Assembly (NCBI GenBank): GCA_030066135.1
Contig: JASJCD010000004.1
Coordinates: 1-37,732, forward strand
DNA length: 37,732 nt
Direction: 5' to 3'
Origin: Desulfobacterales bacterium
Lineage (GTDB): Bacteria; Desulfobacterota; Desulfobacteria; Desulfobacterales; UBA5852
The position numbers were made by a program, and so were the translations under genes. The notes beneath the pieces are model-generated. The model worked only from the letters and a program-made list of their open reading frames with translations, ran no database searches and was not told the origin of the DNA. Positions 1 through 7,569 of this stretch are shown in pieces (positions within the stretch are counted from its first letter, which is position 1; the number at the start of each line of letters is the position of its first letter).

Positions 1-235
1 CCTGGAACCAGCGGGCGAACGCGGCCCCGAAACCGCTGGCCGGATAGGCTCTGGCCAGCCGGCGATAGGCATGCGCGTAGTCTGTCTTCTGGAGAACAGC
101 CGCAGCCGTGGCCACGGTCAGCACTGTGTCGTCCGTAAAGCAGGATCGTCGCGTGAACAGGGGGAACGCGGTGCTTTTGATCGGGGCGGCTTCATAGACG
201 GAGCCGATGATGTCACCGGCGACGGCACCAACCAT
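1..235 (-). CDS. ADP-ribosylglycohydrolase (DraG-type), 5' part only
   Basis: This gene is missing from the ORF track because its stop lies beyond the left edge. It reads leftward from an ATG at 235-233, preceded by AAAGGGAGA. The 78 visible residues begin with GAVAGDIIGSVYE (residues 3-15) and contain FTDDTVLT (33-40). The TDDT motif and the N-terminal GD motif bind the metal pair in ADP-ribosylglycohydrolases, which remove ADP-ribose from arginine or other acceptors (DraG, ARH families) or process free ADP-ribosylated metabolites. The substrate cannot be told from this fragment. It is divergent from the methyltransferase at 439. Family assignment is good; the remaining roughly 200 residues are not visible. 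Confidence 0.85.
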   Translation of the reverse strand, partial: MVGAVAGDIIGSVYEAAPIKSTAFPLFTRRSCFTDDTVLTVATAAAVLQKTDYAHAYRRLARAYPASGFGAAFARWFQ

Positions 236-438
236 GGTATTGTCTCCCTTTAATGGATTTTCATACGGGTCGCATCATATTCGATTCGATCGGCACAAGA
301 AGATATCGGCATGCTTGAATCACGGGCGTATTTACCTGTAATCAACGGCTTGCAATTATCCCGAACGGTTTAGTCGACCAGGGTCGGCGCCGGAAAGCGC
401 ATGCCGGGCGGCCCTTCCCCGGCCATGAGGAGGCATCC

Positions 439-1221
439 GTGCAGATCAACAACGCGGTATACGACCGCAAGGGGCATGCCTGGTGGGACGAAAATGAAGA
501 CGGCTCCCTGATTTCGCTGCGGTACCTGAGCAATCCGGTCAAGTTCAGCTATATCCACGCGGTTATTTCGGACCGGTGGCCGACCCGAACGACAAAGCCT
601 AGACTGCTGGATGTGGGCTGCGGCGGTGGCTATCTTTCCGAGGAGCTGGCCCGGCTGGGGCTGTCGGTGACAGGTATCGACCCCTCACCAGCCACCATCG
701 GCGCTGCCCGCGCACATGCCCGGCAGACCGGGCTGGCTATCGATTATCTGGAAGGGCGGGGAGAAGCGCTGCCCTTCGTCTCGGCGCGGTTTGATTTCGT
801 CTGCTGCTGTGATGTGCTGGAGCACGTACCCGATCCTGCTTTGATCGTCGCCGAAATTGCCCGGGTGTTGAAACCGGGCGGTGTTTTCTTTTACGACACC
901 ATCAACCGCACCCTTATCAGCCGTCTGGTCATGATCAAGGTCATGCAGGAGTGGAAAAGCACGGCTTTTCTCGAACCCCGTATTCATCTCTGGCGCATGT
1001 TCATCAAGCCCCGCGAGCTGATCGCCATGCTGGCGGCCAACGGTTTGGTCAACCAGGACCTCAAGGGACTGGGACCGGGGCCCAATTTCGTCGCGCACTA
1101 TCTCAACCTGCGCCGGCGGGCCCGGGGTCGTATCGGCTGGGCCGAACTGAGCCACCGCCTGGGCCTGAGAATCAACGCCAACCTGGCCATGACCTATGTG
1201 GGCCATGCGCTGAAAACCTGA
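439..1221 (+). CDS. UbiG-like SAM-dependent O-methyltransferase
   Basis: A 260-residue class I methyltransferase. The SAM-binding motif I is LLDVGCGGG (56-64), followed by the acidic end of strand 2 in VTGID and by CCDVLEHV in the motif II region. Overall layout and length match the UbiG/3-demethylubiquinone 3-O-methyltransferase group (bacterial UbiG is about 240 aa). The start is a GTG, chosen because GAGGAGG lies 7 nt upstream. Desulfobacterota normally use menaquinone, so a true ubiquinone role is unlikely; a small-molecule hydroxyl acceptor is inferred. The gene ends 12 nt before the convergent MFS gene and stands alone as a rightward unit. Confidence 0.82.
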   Translation: MQINNAVYDRKGHAWWDENEDGSLISLRYLSNPVKFSYIHAVISDRWPTRTTKPRLLDVGCGGGYLSEELARLGLSVTGIDPSPATIGAARAHARQTGLAIDYLEGRGEALPFVSARFDFVCCCDVLEHVPDPALIVAEIARVLKPGGVFFYDTINRTLISRLVMIKVMQEWKSTAFLEPRIHLWRMFIKPRELIAMLAANGLVNQDLKGLGPGPNFVAHYLNLRRRARGRIGWAELSHRLGLRINANLAMTYVGHALKT

Positions 1222-1232
1222 AATGGCCGGCC

Positions 1233-2462
1233 TCAGCGCCTGTCCACCGCCAGACGCGGCACGGCCTTTTCCTTTATCGGCCAGTGGACGATGCCCGCCA
1301 GGACGGCCAGCACCACACCCAGCCACCAGACAGCGTCGTAAGTGCCGGTACGGTCGTACAGCCAGCCACCCAGCCAGACACCGATAAAACTCCCGATCTG
1401 GTGGCCCAGGAAAACGATGCCGTACAACATGGCCATATAGCGTGTTCCAAACATGACGGCCACGAGGCCCGATGTCGGCGGTACGGTGGCCAGCCACAGG
1501 AAACCCATGACGGCACTGAAGATCATCACCGATGGCAGTCCTAAAGGCATGATCAGGAACAGGGCGATCGCAAGTGCCCGGCCCAGGTAGATGCCCACCA
1601 GCACGTGTCGTTTGGGGCGCCGGCCCGACCAGATTCCGGAAAGATACGCCCCGGCCACATTGCACAGACCGATCACGGCGAGACTCCAGGCCCCGATCCG
1701 CGGATCGAAACCGGCATCGGTCAGAAAGGCGGGCATGTGGGCGGTGATGAAGGCCACATGGAAGCCACAGACGAAAAACCCGGCCACCAGAAGACGAAAG
1801 GACGCGTGGCCCAGGGCTTCCGCCAGGGCCTCGGGAACGCTCTGGTTTGTTTCCGCGGCTTCCGCCGGTCCGCTGCCGGAGAAGGGGGCCAACGGCAGGG
1901 CCAAAAGCGCCATGCCCAGGGCCGAAAAGGCCAGCAGGTTGAGGGCGGTTACCCAGCCGTAATTGCCGATCAGTCCCTGGGCCGCGGGAACGACGGCAAA
2001 CTGCCCGATGGATCCGGCGGCGGTCCCCAGACCAAGCGCCCATTGACGGCGCTCTGGGCCCACGGCCCGGGCCATGGCAGGCAGGACGATGCCGAAAGAG
2101 GTGCCCGCAATCCCCGCCCCCACCAGGATCCCGGCGGAGGCATGCAGCATCCAGGGGCTGTCGATGCCGGACATCAATCCCATACCGAGGGCGTAGAAGA
2201 CGGCTCCGGCAACGATAACCCGGACATTGCCGAAGCGGTCGGCCAGGGCGCCGGCAAACACGGCGACGATACCCCAGAATAGATTCTGGATGGCCAGGGC
2301 CAGGGCGATGGTTTCGCGGCCCCAGCCGTTGGCATCGGTTATGGGCTTGACGAACAGCCCGAAGCTGGATCGATAGCCGAAAGACAACAGCAGCAGCAGG
2401 CAGGCCGTGACGATGAGAAAATAGCTGACCCGGTGTGGGGCATGATTGCTGGTCATTGGCAT
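1233..2462 (-). CDS. Major facilitator superfamily transporter
   Basis: A polytopic inner-membrane protein of about 409 residues with the 12-helix MFS pattern. The loop between helices 2 and 3 reads GALADRFGNVRV, a match to the MFS motif A (GxxxDRxGRR), and the central loop separates two six-helix halves. The N-terminal half with FGLFVKPITDANGWGRETI resembles oxalate/formate antiporter and monocarboxylate-type permeases, so a small organic anion is a plausible substrate, but this is inference. The ORF track starts at a TTG (2495); the ATG at 2462 is preferred because it is followed directly by the hydrophobic start of helix 1 and has GGACGGA just upstream. A second ATG lies two codons on. Confidence 0.85.
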   Translation of the reverse strand: MPMTSNHAPHRVSYFLIVTACLLLLLSFGYRSSFGLFVKPITDANGWGRETIALALAIQNLFWGIVAVFAGALADRFGNVRVIVAGAVFYALGMGLMSGIDSPWMLHASAGILVGAGIAGTSFGIVLPAMARAVGPERRQWALGLGTAAGSIGQFAVVPAAQGLIGNYGWVTALNLLAFSALGMALLALPLAPFSGSGPAEAAETNQSVPEALAEALGHASFRLLVAGFFVCGFHVAFITAHMPAFLTDAGFDPRIGAWSLAVIGLCNVAGAYLSGIWSGRRPKRHVLVGIYLGRALAIALFLIMPLGLPSVMIFSAVMGFLWLATVPPTSGLVAVMFGTRYMAMLYGIVFLGHQIGSFIGVWLGGWLYDRTGTYDAVWWLGVVLAVLAGIVHWPIKEKAVPRLAVDRR

Positions 2463-2767
2463 GGGATCCGTCCGGGCCGGCAACGTATCTATCAAATCGA
2501 TTTACGCCACAGGGTTGCGCCGGGGCATGGCGATCTGCGCATCCCGGGCGGTCGATGATCGACGCTTAAAATTTTCAGGACTCTGCGGAGGACATATTCT
2601 GGTCCACGATGTCTTAAGGCCTACCATGGACATTCAGGGCAAGAATGCAATACGATGGTAGATAATGCCACGGGGCCTCTTTTCACTCGGCATTGACACG
2701 GTTTCAGATTTGCCGATGTCGGTACCGTTCAAGCGCAGCGGCCAGATGCCCGTGGGAGGATTAGGCC
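2463..2767. other. Intergenic region with a nested stem-loop
   Basis: Region between the MFS start and a short upstream ORF. CTACCAT (2621-2627) pairs with ATGGTAG (2655-2661), and inside it CATTC (2631-2635) pairs with GAATG (2643-2647). A TTGACA at about 2693 could be a -35 box, but no good -10 follows at 17 nt. The 71-aa ORF in the track (2446-2661) has no family look and is treated as chance. Confidence 0.3.
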
Positions 2768-2827
2768 ATGACCACGCCAACAAGGTTTGCATTCGAGGGT
2801 GACCACCGGTCGGGGGGCCTTCGCTGA
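2768..2827 (+). CDS. Possible 19-aa leader peptide coupled to the next gene
   Basis: ATG at 2768 is preceded by GTGGGAGGATTAGGCC, a far better ribosome binding site than the downstream gene has. The frame holds 19 codons and ends in TGA that overlaps the next start as TGATG. This arrangement is typical of translational coupling. The peptide itself is unrecognised and is below the size of the ORF track. It could equally be the true start of a gene disrupted by a frameshift. Confidence 0.35.
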   Translation: MTTPTRFAFEGDHRSGGLR

Positions 2828-3327
2828 TGGGCCCGGGTCTGCGGGTGCACGCTATGATCCTGGCAGTGCTGGCCTTGGCCGGGACGGCCGTGTGGCTGAT
2901 GGAATGGTGGGCGGTGGAAACGCCCGGCGGGTTGTTCAGCCGTTATGCGTTCACCCGGATCACCTGGCTGGCGCTGGGCGTCTACGCCCTGTTTTCGAGT
3001 ACGGTGATACTGGCGACAGCCGCTCTGGCCGCATGGCGCCGGCGTCCCCTGCGGCCGATCGTGGTGGTGCTCTGCCACGTCGTTCCGGTGGCTCTCGGTG
3101 CACTGATGCTTCAGTGGGGGGTGCACGACGGGCTTCAAGGTTTAGGGTCCAAGCCGCCGGTGCTTTCAGCACCGCCCGCCCGCCATCGACCGCTTCCCCG
3201 GCGCCCATTGTCCCCACCGATCGCGCCGCGCTTGCCGGATGAGGGTAACCCGATCCGTTCGGCGCCCCTCGATCCGGTTGCACCTGAGTCACAAGTGCCG
3301 TCTCCCACCGGCCCTGGTGATAAATAA
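2827..3327 (+). CDS. Small membrane protein with proline-rich tail
   Basis: A 166-residue protein of no family that I recognise. Residues 8-27, about 45-68 and about 77-95 are hydrophobic and probably form two or three transmembrane helices. From about residue 105 on it is a Pro/Arg-rich tail (SAPPARHRPLPRRPLSPP) likely to be disordered. The start overlaps the TGA of the short upstream ORF; an alternative ATG lies nine codons later. It ends 62 nt before the TatD gene and could share its transcript. The tail composition in a GC-rich genome could partly be read-through of non-coding sequence, so the C-terminal half is less certain than the membrane part. Confidence 0.55.
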   Translation: MGPGLRVHAMILAVLALAGTAVWLMEWWAVETPGGLFSRYAFTRITWLALGVYALFSSTVILATAALAAWRRRPLRPIVVVLCHVVPVALGALMLQWGVHDGLQGLGSKPPVLSAPPARHRPLPRRPLSPPIAPRLPDEGNPIRSAPLDPVAPESQVPSPTGPGDK

Positions 3328-3389
3328 CGGACGATGCACGCCCTGCGGTGGCCAGAATCGTTTTCAATCCGTGAGGACGGCATTTTTAG

Positions 3390-4151
3390 ATGGAAACGGC
3401 CCTTTTAACCGACACCCATACCCACATCTGCGACACGGTCTTCGACGCGGATCGCGAGGCGGTGCTGGTGCGGGCGGCGGCGGCCGGGATCGGTGCGGTG
3501 ATTGCCGTCGGTGAGGATCTCGCGGATGCCAAAAAGAACATCGCTCTGGCCCGGGACTACCCGATCCTGAAGCCCGCGGCCGGCCTGTACCCCACCCATT
3601 TGGATCGGGCCGCGGCCGCCGCCATGATGGATTTCATCCGGGCGCACCGGCGCATGCTCGCGGCCATCGGCGAAGTGGGGTTGGACTTCTGGGTGGTCAA
3701 GACCAGCGAGGAGCGCAACATCCAACGTGAGATTTTTACGAGCTTCATCGATCTGGCGTTGGAACTGGACCTTCCCCTGAACGTCCACTCGCGTTCCGCC
3801 GGACGGCATACGGTGGAACTGCTGCTCACCCACGGGGCCCGACGCGTACAGATGCATGCCTTCGACGGTAAGATCACGGCCGCCCGTCCGGCGCTGGAAG
3901 CCGGGTACTATTTTTCAATTCCGCCCTCGATCGTCCGATCCCGCCAGAAACAAAAGCTGGTGCGCCATCTTCCCCTGGAATCCCTGCTGGTCGAAACCGA
4001 CAGCCCGGTGCTGGGGCCCGATCCCCAGGCGCGCAACGAGCCGGCCAACCTGATGGTGGCCATTGATGCCATCGCCGCAATCAAGGACCTGACACGCGCG
4101 GCCGTCAGCGCGGCCGTGGCGGTCAACACCCAAACCCTGTATGGCTTCTAA
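3390..4151 (+). CDS. TatD-family metal-dependent hydrolase / DNase
   Basis: A 253-residue amidohydrolase-fold enzyme, the usual length for TatD (about 260). The metal ligands are all visible: TDTHTH (H10, H12), GEVGLDF (E95), NVHSR (H133), MHAFDG (H156) and ETDSP (D204). TatD proteins are cytoplasmic Mg-dependent 3'-5' exonucleases implicated in DNA repair, and some act as D-aminoacyl-tRNA deacylases. The form GLDFWVVK rather than GLDYY and the spacing resemble the archaeal/deltaproteobacterial TatD-like group, so the exact substrate is open. It is convergent with the leftward lipid operon, overlapping its last gene by 4 nt. Confidence 0.88.
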   Translation: METALLTDTHTHICDTVFDADREAVLVRAAAAGIGAVIAVGEDLADAKKNIALARDYPILKPAAGLYPTHLDRAAAAAMMDFIRAHRRMLAAIGEVGLDFWVVKTSEERNIQREIFTSFIDLALELDLPLNVHSRSAGRHTVELLLTHGARRVQMHAFDGKITAARPALEAGYYFSIPPSIVRSRQKQKLVRHLPLESLLVETDSPVLGPDPQARNEPANLMVAIDAIAAIKDLTRAAVSAAVAVNTQTLYGF

Positions 4152-4687
4152 CCGGACATCTCTACGAAATAGTACCCATAGAAAATGCCCCAGGCACTCA
4201 GAATCAGGGCGGTGTCATGCGCGCGCACCCGGGCGGGGACAAGTCTTTGGAAGAGGAAGTGCACCCCGGCCGTAACGAGTACGAAGCGGATGCCGCGGGC
4301 GGGCACCGACACCAGCATGAAGACGATCCAGCCGATATGGGCGTCGGCCGCCTGGGCGGCGTAGAGTTTGTAGGGTGTGCCGGTGAGGGGGCCCATAAAG
4401 ATCACGAGGACCCCGTGGTCGGTCAGCTGCGTCGCCACCCGCGCCACCATGGCTGGACTGATGGCCGGGACTTTTTCGATCACGGCGAGAGCCCCCGGCC
4501 GATCGTAAACGCCCCAGGCATAGACCAGCGCTCCACCTGCCAGGGCGCCGGCCAGCGCCCACAAGCAGGCCTGCAGACCGGTTTTGAGACGCCGCCGGCC
4601 GGCCAGGCTGAGCCAGACGTCGGGAACGACGAAAAACAGGGTCGCCTCCGCCAGTCCCCACAGCCCCGCGGCCAGATTTACGACCAC
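4148..4687 (-). CDS. VTT/DedA-like polytopic membrane protein
   Basis: A 179-residue membrane protein with about five hydrophobic segments. The stretch MGPLTGTPYKLYAA followed by a helix containing PARGIRFVLV resembles the SNARE-associated (VTT) fold, in which a G-x-P-Y/F-K re-entrant loop precedes an Arg-containing helix; such proteins act as lipid scramblases or in membrane homeostasis. This is a similarity judgement, not a firm family call. The start is GTG, 10 nt inside the end of the upstream acyltransferase gene, so the two are translationally coupled. It is last of the four-gene lipid operon, which supports a membrane-lipid role. Confidence 0.65.
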   Translation of the reverse strand: MVVNLAAGLWGLAEATLFFVVPDVWLSLAGRRRLKTGLQACLWALAGALAGGALVYAWGVYDRPGALAVIEKVPAISPAMVARVATQLTDHGVLVIFMGPLTGTPYKLYAAQAADAHIGWIVFMLVSVPARGIRFVLVTAGVHFLFQRLVPARVRAHDTALILSAWGIFYGYYFVEMSG

Positions 4688-5334
4688 GAGGGGAAGTTGC
4701 CTTCCTGCGACAAGGCCGACATGCTGGACTCCAGGCGGTGCATGAAGTCCCGGCGATCTTCCGCACCATATAGCGCTTCGCCCACAAAGACGTCGCAGAA
4801 GAACGGCACCAGCAGCTTTTCACCCTTGGGCAGGGCCTTGCCCAGGCCATGCAGCAGCACCGGGGTCACCGGTATCTCGGGAAATCGTGCCGCCAATTTG
4901 GCGATGCCGCCCTTGAAAGCGGCGAGTTCTTCAGGCTGGCCGCGGCTGCCTTCGGGGAAGAAAATCAGAACCTGCCCCGCTTCCAGGGCGGCGTAGCAGG
5001 GGGCCAGCAGGTCTTCGTCCGGTTTCTCCCGCTGGCGCTTGAGGGGCAGAATGCCGATGATATTCAGGGCCAACCAGGCTTTTTGCGGGGTGGCCAGAAA
5101 ATAGTCGGCGGCGGCCACGGGTTGGATCCGGGAGAGCAGACCTGCAGGCAGCAGCGTGATGAGGACCATGGTGTCCAAATGGCTGTTGTGGTTGGCCACC
5201 ACGATGGCCGGGCCCTTGCGGGGCAGGCGTTCGCGGTGGCGCACGTTGAGCCCCAGGACAATTAGGACCACCAGCCGGACGACGATCCGGTAGAAGAGGT
5301 AGCGCAGCAGGCGAATGATGAAATCCATGCGCAT
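4678..5334 (-). CDS. PlsC-type 1-acylglycerol-3-phosphate acyltransferase
   Basis: A 218-residue membrane-associated acyltransferase. It shows the catalytic NHxxxxD motif as NHNSHLD (48-54) and the substrate-phosphate motif FPEGSR (126-131), with a hydrophobic N-terminus (residues 5-29) that would anchor it to the inner membrane. Enzymes of this family transfer a fatty acyl group to lysophosphatidic acid or related lipids. It starts 2 nt after the stop of the CDP-diglyceride synthase homologue and overlaps the next gene, so it belongs to one operon with them and could supply the phosphatidic acid that the synthase activates. Confidence 0.87.
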   Translation of the reverse strand: MRMDFIIRLLRYLFYRIVVRLVVLIVLGLNVRHRERLPRKGPAIVVANHNSHLDTMVLITLLPAGLLSRIQPVAAADYFLATPQKAWLALNIIGILPLKRQREKPDEDLLAPCYAALEAGQVLIFFPEGSRGQPEELAAFKGGIAKLAARFPEIPVTPVLLHGLGKALPKGEKLLVPFFCDVFVGEALYGAEDRRDFMHRLESSMSALSQEGNFPSWS

Positions 5335-5336
5335 GG

Positions 5337-6278
5337 TCAGTAGTAAAGATAGTAGATGAAGTGAAAGAAGAGGGGCGCCGTGTAGGTCAGGCTGTCGATA
5401 CGGTCCATGATGCCCCCGTGTCCGGGCAGCAGGCGGCCGCTGTCCTTGACGCCGATATCGCGCTTGACGGCCGAAATGGTGACATCGCCGACGAACCCGG
5501 CCGTGCTGATGATGATGCCGGCCAGGAAGGCCAGGGGGATGCTGAGCGGTGTGAGCAGGCCGCTCAATACCACAGCCAGGACGGTGGTGGTGCCGACACC
5601 GCCCAGGAAGCCTTCCCAGGTCTTGTTGGGGCTGACATTGGGAACGATCTTGCGCCGCCCTATGGATTTACCCCATAGAAACTGAGCCACATCGTTGGAC
5701 TGGGTTAAAAACACCAGGTAGAGCAGCAGGCCCGGGCCGCCTGCCCCGGATTCACCCGCCGTCGGAAGCACCAGGAGATAGGCCACGTGGCTGATGCTGA
5801 ACACCAGCGTCATCAAACCCCAATGCAGGGTGCCGGCCGAGCGCAGAAAATCCCGCGTCTCGCCCACGATCACCATGCAAAGCGGCAGGAAGAGAAAAAC
5901 ATAGACCGGAATGAAGACGATAAACAACCCGTACCATTCGATGCCCGCCCAGAAATACTGCAGGGGGATGGCCAGATAAGCCCATAGCAGAACCCGCCGA
6001 TCGGCACGACGGGTGGGGATGATGGATAAGTACTCTTTAAGGGCCAGGAAACTGACGACAGCGAAGAAAAACAGAGAAACATTGCGACTCAAGGCCATGG
6101 CCAGGGTGAAGATCGCAACCATCACCCACCAGGAGCGGATGCGCAGACCGATCTCGGTGAAATCCGTCGCGGGGCGCGTCTTCTTGAGAAAGAGATAAAC
6201 CACCGTGGCCACGATGAGAATCCCGAACAGACCGCCCAGCGACCAGAGCACCGTGGGGCTGATGTGACCGGTGCTCAT
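5337..6278 (-). CDS. CDP-diglyceride synthase homologue (CdsA/YnbB-like)
   Basis: A 313-residue integral membrane protein. Its C-terminal part carries the cytidylyltransferase signature: SAVKRDIGVKDSG, then LPGHGGIMDRIDS, at about residues 269-296, plus NKTWEGFLGG further upstream. These enzymes join CTP and phosphatidic acid to give CDP-diacylglycerol. It is about 30 residues longer than E. coli CdsA (285 aa), with a helix added at the N-terminus, as in YnbB-type paralogues. It overlaps the upstream phosphatidyltransferase gene by 4 nt. Together they suggest a self-contained unit that makes CDP-diacylglycerol and uses it, separate from the housekeeping cdsA. Confidence 0.88.
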   Translation of the reverse strand: MSTGHISPTVLWSLGGLFGILIVATVVYLFLKKTRPATDFTEIGLRIRSWWVMVAIFTLAMALSRNVSLFFFAVVSFLALKEYLSIIPTRRADRRVLLWAYLAIPLQYFWAGIEWYGLFIVFIPVYVFLFLPLCMVIVGETRDFLRSAGTLHWGLMTLVFSISHVAYLLVLPTAGESGAGGPGLLLYLVFLTQSNDVAQFLWGKSIGRRKIVPNVSPNKTWEGFLGGVGTTTVLAVVLSGLLTPLSIPLAFLAGIIISTAGFVGDVTISAVKRDIGVKDSGRLLPGHGGIMDRIDSLTYTAPLFFHFIYYLYY

Positions 6279-6886
6279 GCGACCTCCTCGAGCGCCTGCC
6301 GGGCGCGGTTACGAATGGTTATTCCCAGCAGGACCAGCACCCCGGTCAGAACGATGTTGACGAGCAGGTGGATTTTGAACCCCAGACCCAGAAGCAGGCC
6401 GATGAGGCCGAAGGTGAAGGCCCGGTCGCTCTTGCCCATGGGGCCGTCGTAGCGGCGCTGGGCCCCGATCTGGATGGCCACGACGCCGGTCATTTCACTG
6501 ATGAGGGCCATCACCACGGCGATCACGACCAGACTGCCACACACGCCGGGAATGAGAGCAAATGGCAGATAGAGGGCGGCATCCGAGATGACATCACCGA
6601 GTTCGTTCAGAATAGCGCCTTCGGGGCTTTGCATGGCGTGCTCGCGGGCCAGCATGCCGTCGATGGCATTCAGGGCCATGCGGATAAACAAGACAGCCGG
6701 CACCAGCAGCAGGGGCCAGTGCCAGTGATTGGCGGCCCCCAGGGTCGTCAGGAGGCCGGTGGCCAGAGAAAGGGACAGGGCCACGAGCGTGACCTGGTTG
6801 GCCGTGATGCCGCGGTTTGCGAGGCGACCGACGATCGGGCGGAGCAGGGCCTGGAAGCGCGGTTTAAGATCATAAATGGTCGGCAT
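6275..6886 (-). CDS. CDP-alcohol phosphatidyltransferase, YnbA-like
   Basis: A 203-residue membrane enzyme with six likely helices. The CDP-alcohol phosphotransferase motif is present in a modified form: N73-A-I-D76-G-M-L-A-R81, eight residues, G90-A-I-L-N94-E-L-G-D98, then D102. The usual motif has Asp at the positions of N73 and N94. From memory, E. coli YnbA has the same Asn pattern and similar flanking sequence (LNALDGMLARE, GAILNE.GDVISD), and is likewise followed by a CdsA homologue. The alcohol acceptor is unknown. It is first in the leftward operon; the start ATG is preceded by CAGCAGGATATCGACC. Confidence 0.85.
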   Translation of the reverse strand: MPTIYDLKPRFQALLRPIVGRLANRGITANQVTLVALSLSLATGLLTTLGAANHWHWPLLLVPAVLFIRMALNAIDGMLAREHAMQSPEGAILNELGDVISDAALYLPFALIPGVCGSLVVIAVVMALISEMTGVVAIQIGAQRRYDGPMGKSDRAFTFGLIGLLLGLGFKIHLLVNIVLTGVLVLLGITIRNRARQALEEVA

Positions 6887-7158
6887 GGTCGATATCCTGC
6901 TGGGGGTGGTTCGATCGCGAACCGGCGACCGACTGCTTTCGGCATCATTATGGAATAATAGGCCGGAAAGTCAAGGTGATCGCCAGCTTGCAACCGCTTG
7001 CCGCCGACAAGAGACCTGTGGCCCCATGCGTTAAGGGAGCATATGGATTGGATGGTCTGCAGCGGGCGCACGGCAACTCGCCCGTCATTCGGGGGAGATG
7101 CCGCGCAAACGCTTCCGCCCGCTGCCGAAATGCGCTGTGCGTTAAACCTGAAGGGGGA

Positions 7159-7569
7159 TTACCTGGCCTCGACCGGGTACTTGGCCCGGAACCATTCCCG
7201 CCAGCCGCCTTTCAGGGCGTATACATTTTTGTATCCGTCAGCCATCATCGTGCGTGCCAGACCGGCACTAGAAGCTTCGTTGGGTCAGGCGCAGTAGAGG
7301 ACGTATTTTTTATCTTTGGGATAAGTGCCCTTCCAGTCCGCATACTTGTTCGATTCGACATGGGTGGCACCTTTGATTTTGAACTCCGATGACTTCCAGT
7401 CCTTGCCCGCACGGACGTCCAAGATCACCAGATCGGGATCATCGAGCATAGGTTTAAGGTCATCCTTGGTCATCAGTCCTACGCCAGCAACGGCGGAGGA
7501 TGCCGCCAGCCCCGTCATGATGAGCATGGCGATCAGTAAGCCAAAAAGTGAAAGTCGGGGTATGATCAT
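7159..7569 (-). CDS. Exported rhodanese-like selenoprotein (Sec95)
   Basis: The ORF track stops at the TGA at 7287-7285, but the frame continues to TAA at 7161-7159 with rhodanese sequence: the joined protein is 136 aa. Residues 1-29 form a signal peptide (cleavage likely after AVA), so the enzyme is periplasmic. Rhodanese landmarks are ILDVR (49-53), YC-A-Sec-PNEASSA (92-102) and LKGGWREW (119-126). Homologues read YCxCPNEA, so TGA replaces the second Cys, which sits at the C-x5-S spacing of the active-site loop. A hairpin follows (see SECIS entry). AGGAG lies 8 nt before the ATG, and the gene overlaps the upstream permease as ATGA. Sulfur or selenium transfer, or thiol redox, is inferred. 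Confidence 0.88.
7254..7268 (-). promoter_or_regulatory. Putative bacterial SECIS hairpin of the rhodanese mRNA
   Basis: On the minus strand, 16 nt after the TGA, GTGCC-GGTCT-GGCAC forms a perfect 5-bp stem with a five-base loop beginning GGU. Loop start is 21 nt after the TGA, inside the range known for bacterial SECIS elements, and a loop with G or GU near its start is what SelB recognises in E. coli fdhF. The hairpin lies inside the coding sequence, as is usual in bacteria. Confidence 0.75.

Noticed and set aside
685-2043. 452-aa minus-strand ORF across the methyltransferase and MFS genes
   Set aside because: It is the antisense and out-of-frame shadow of two genes with clear family motifs; its composition (Gly/Arg/Pro-rich) is that of GC-rich shadow frames.
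7285-7287. The TGA in the rhodanese gene as a true stop (pseudogene)
   Set aside because: The frame after it is intact to the normal end of the domain, with no other stop or frameshift; it replaces a conserved Cys; and a SECIS-like hairpin follows at the right distance.
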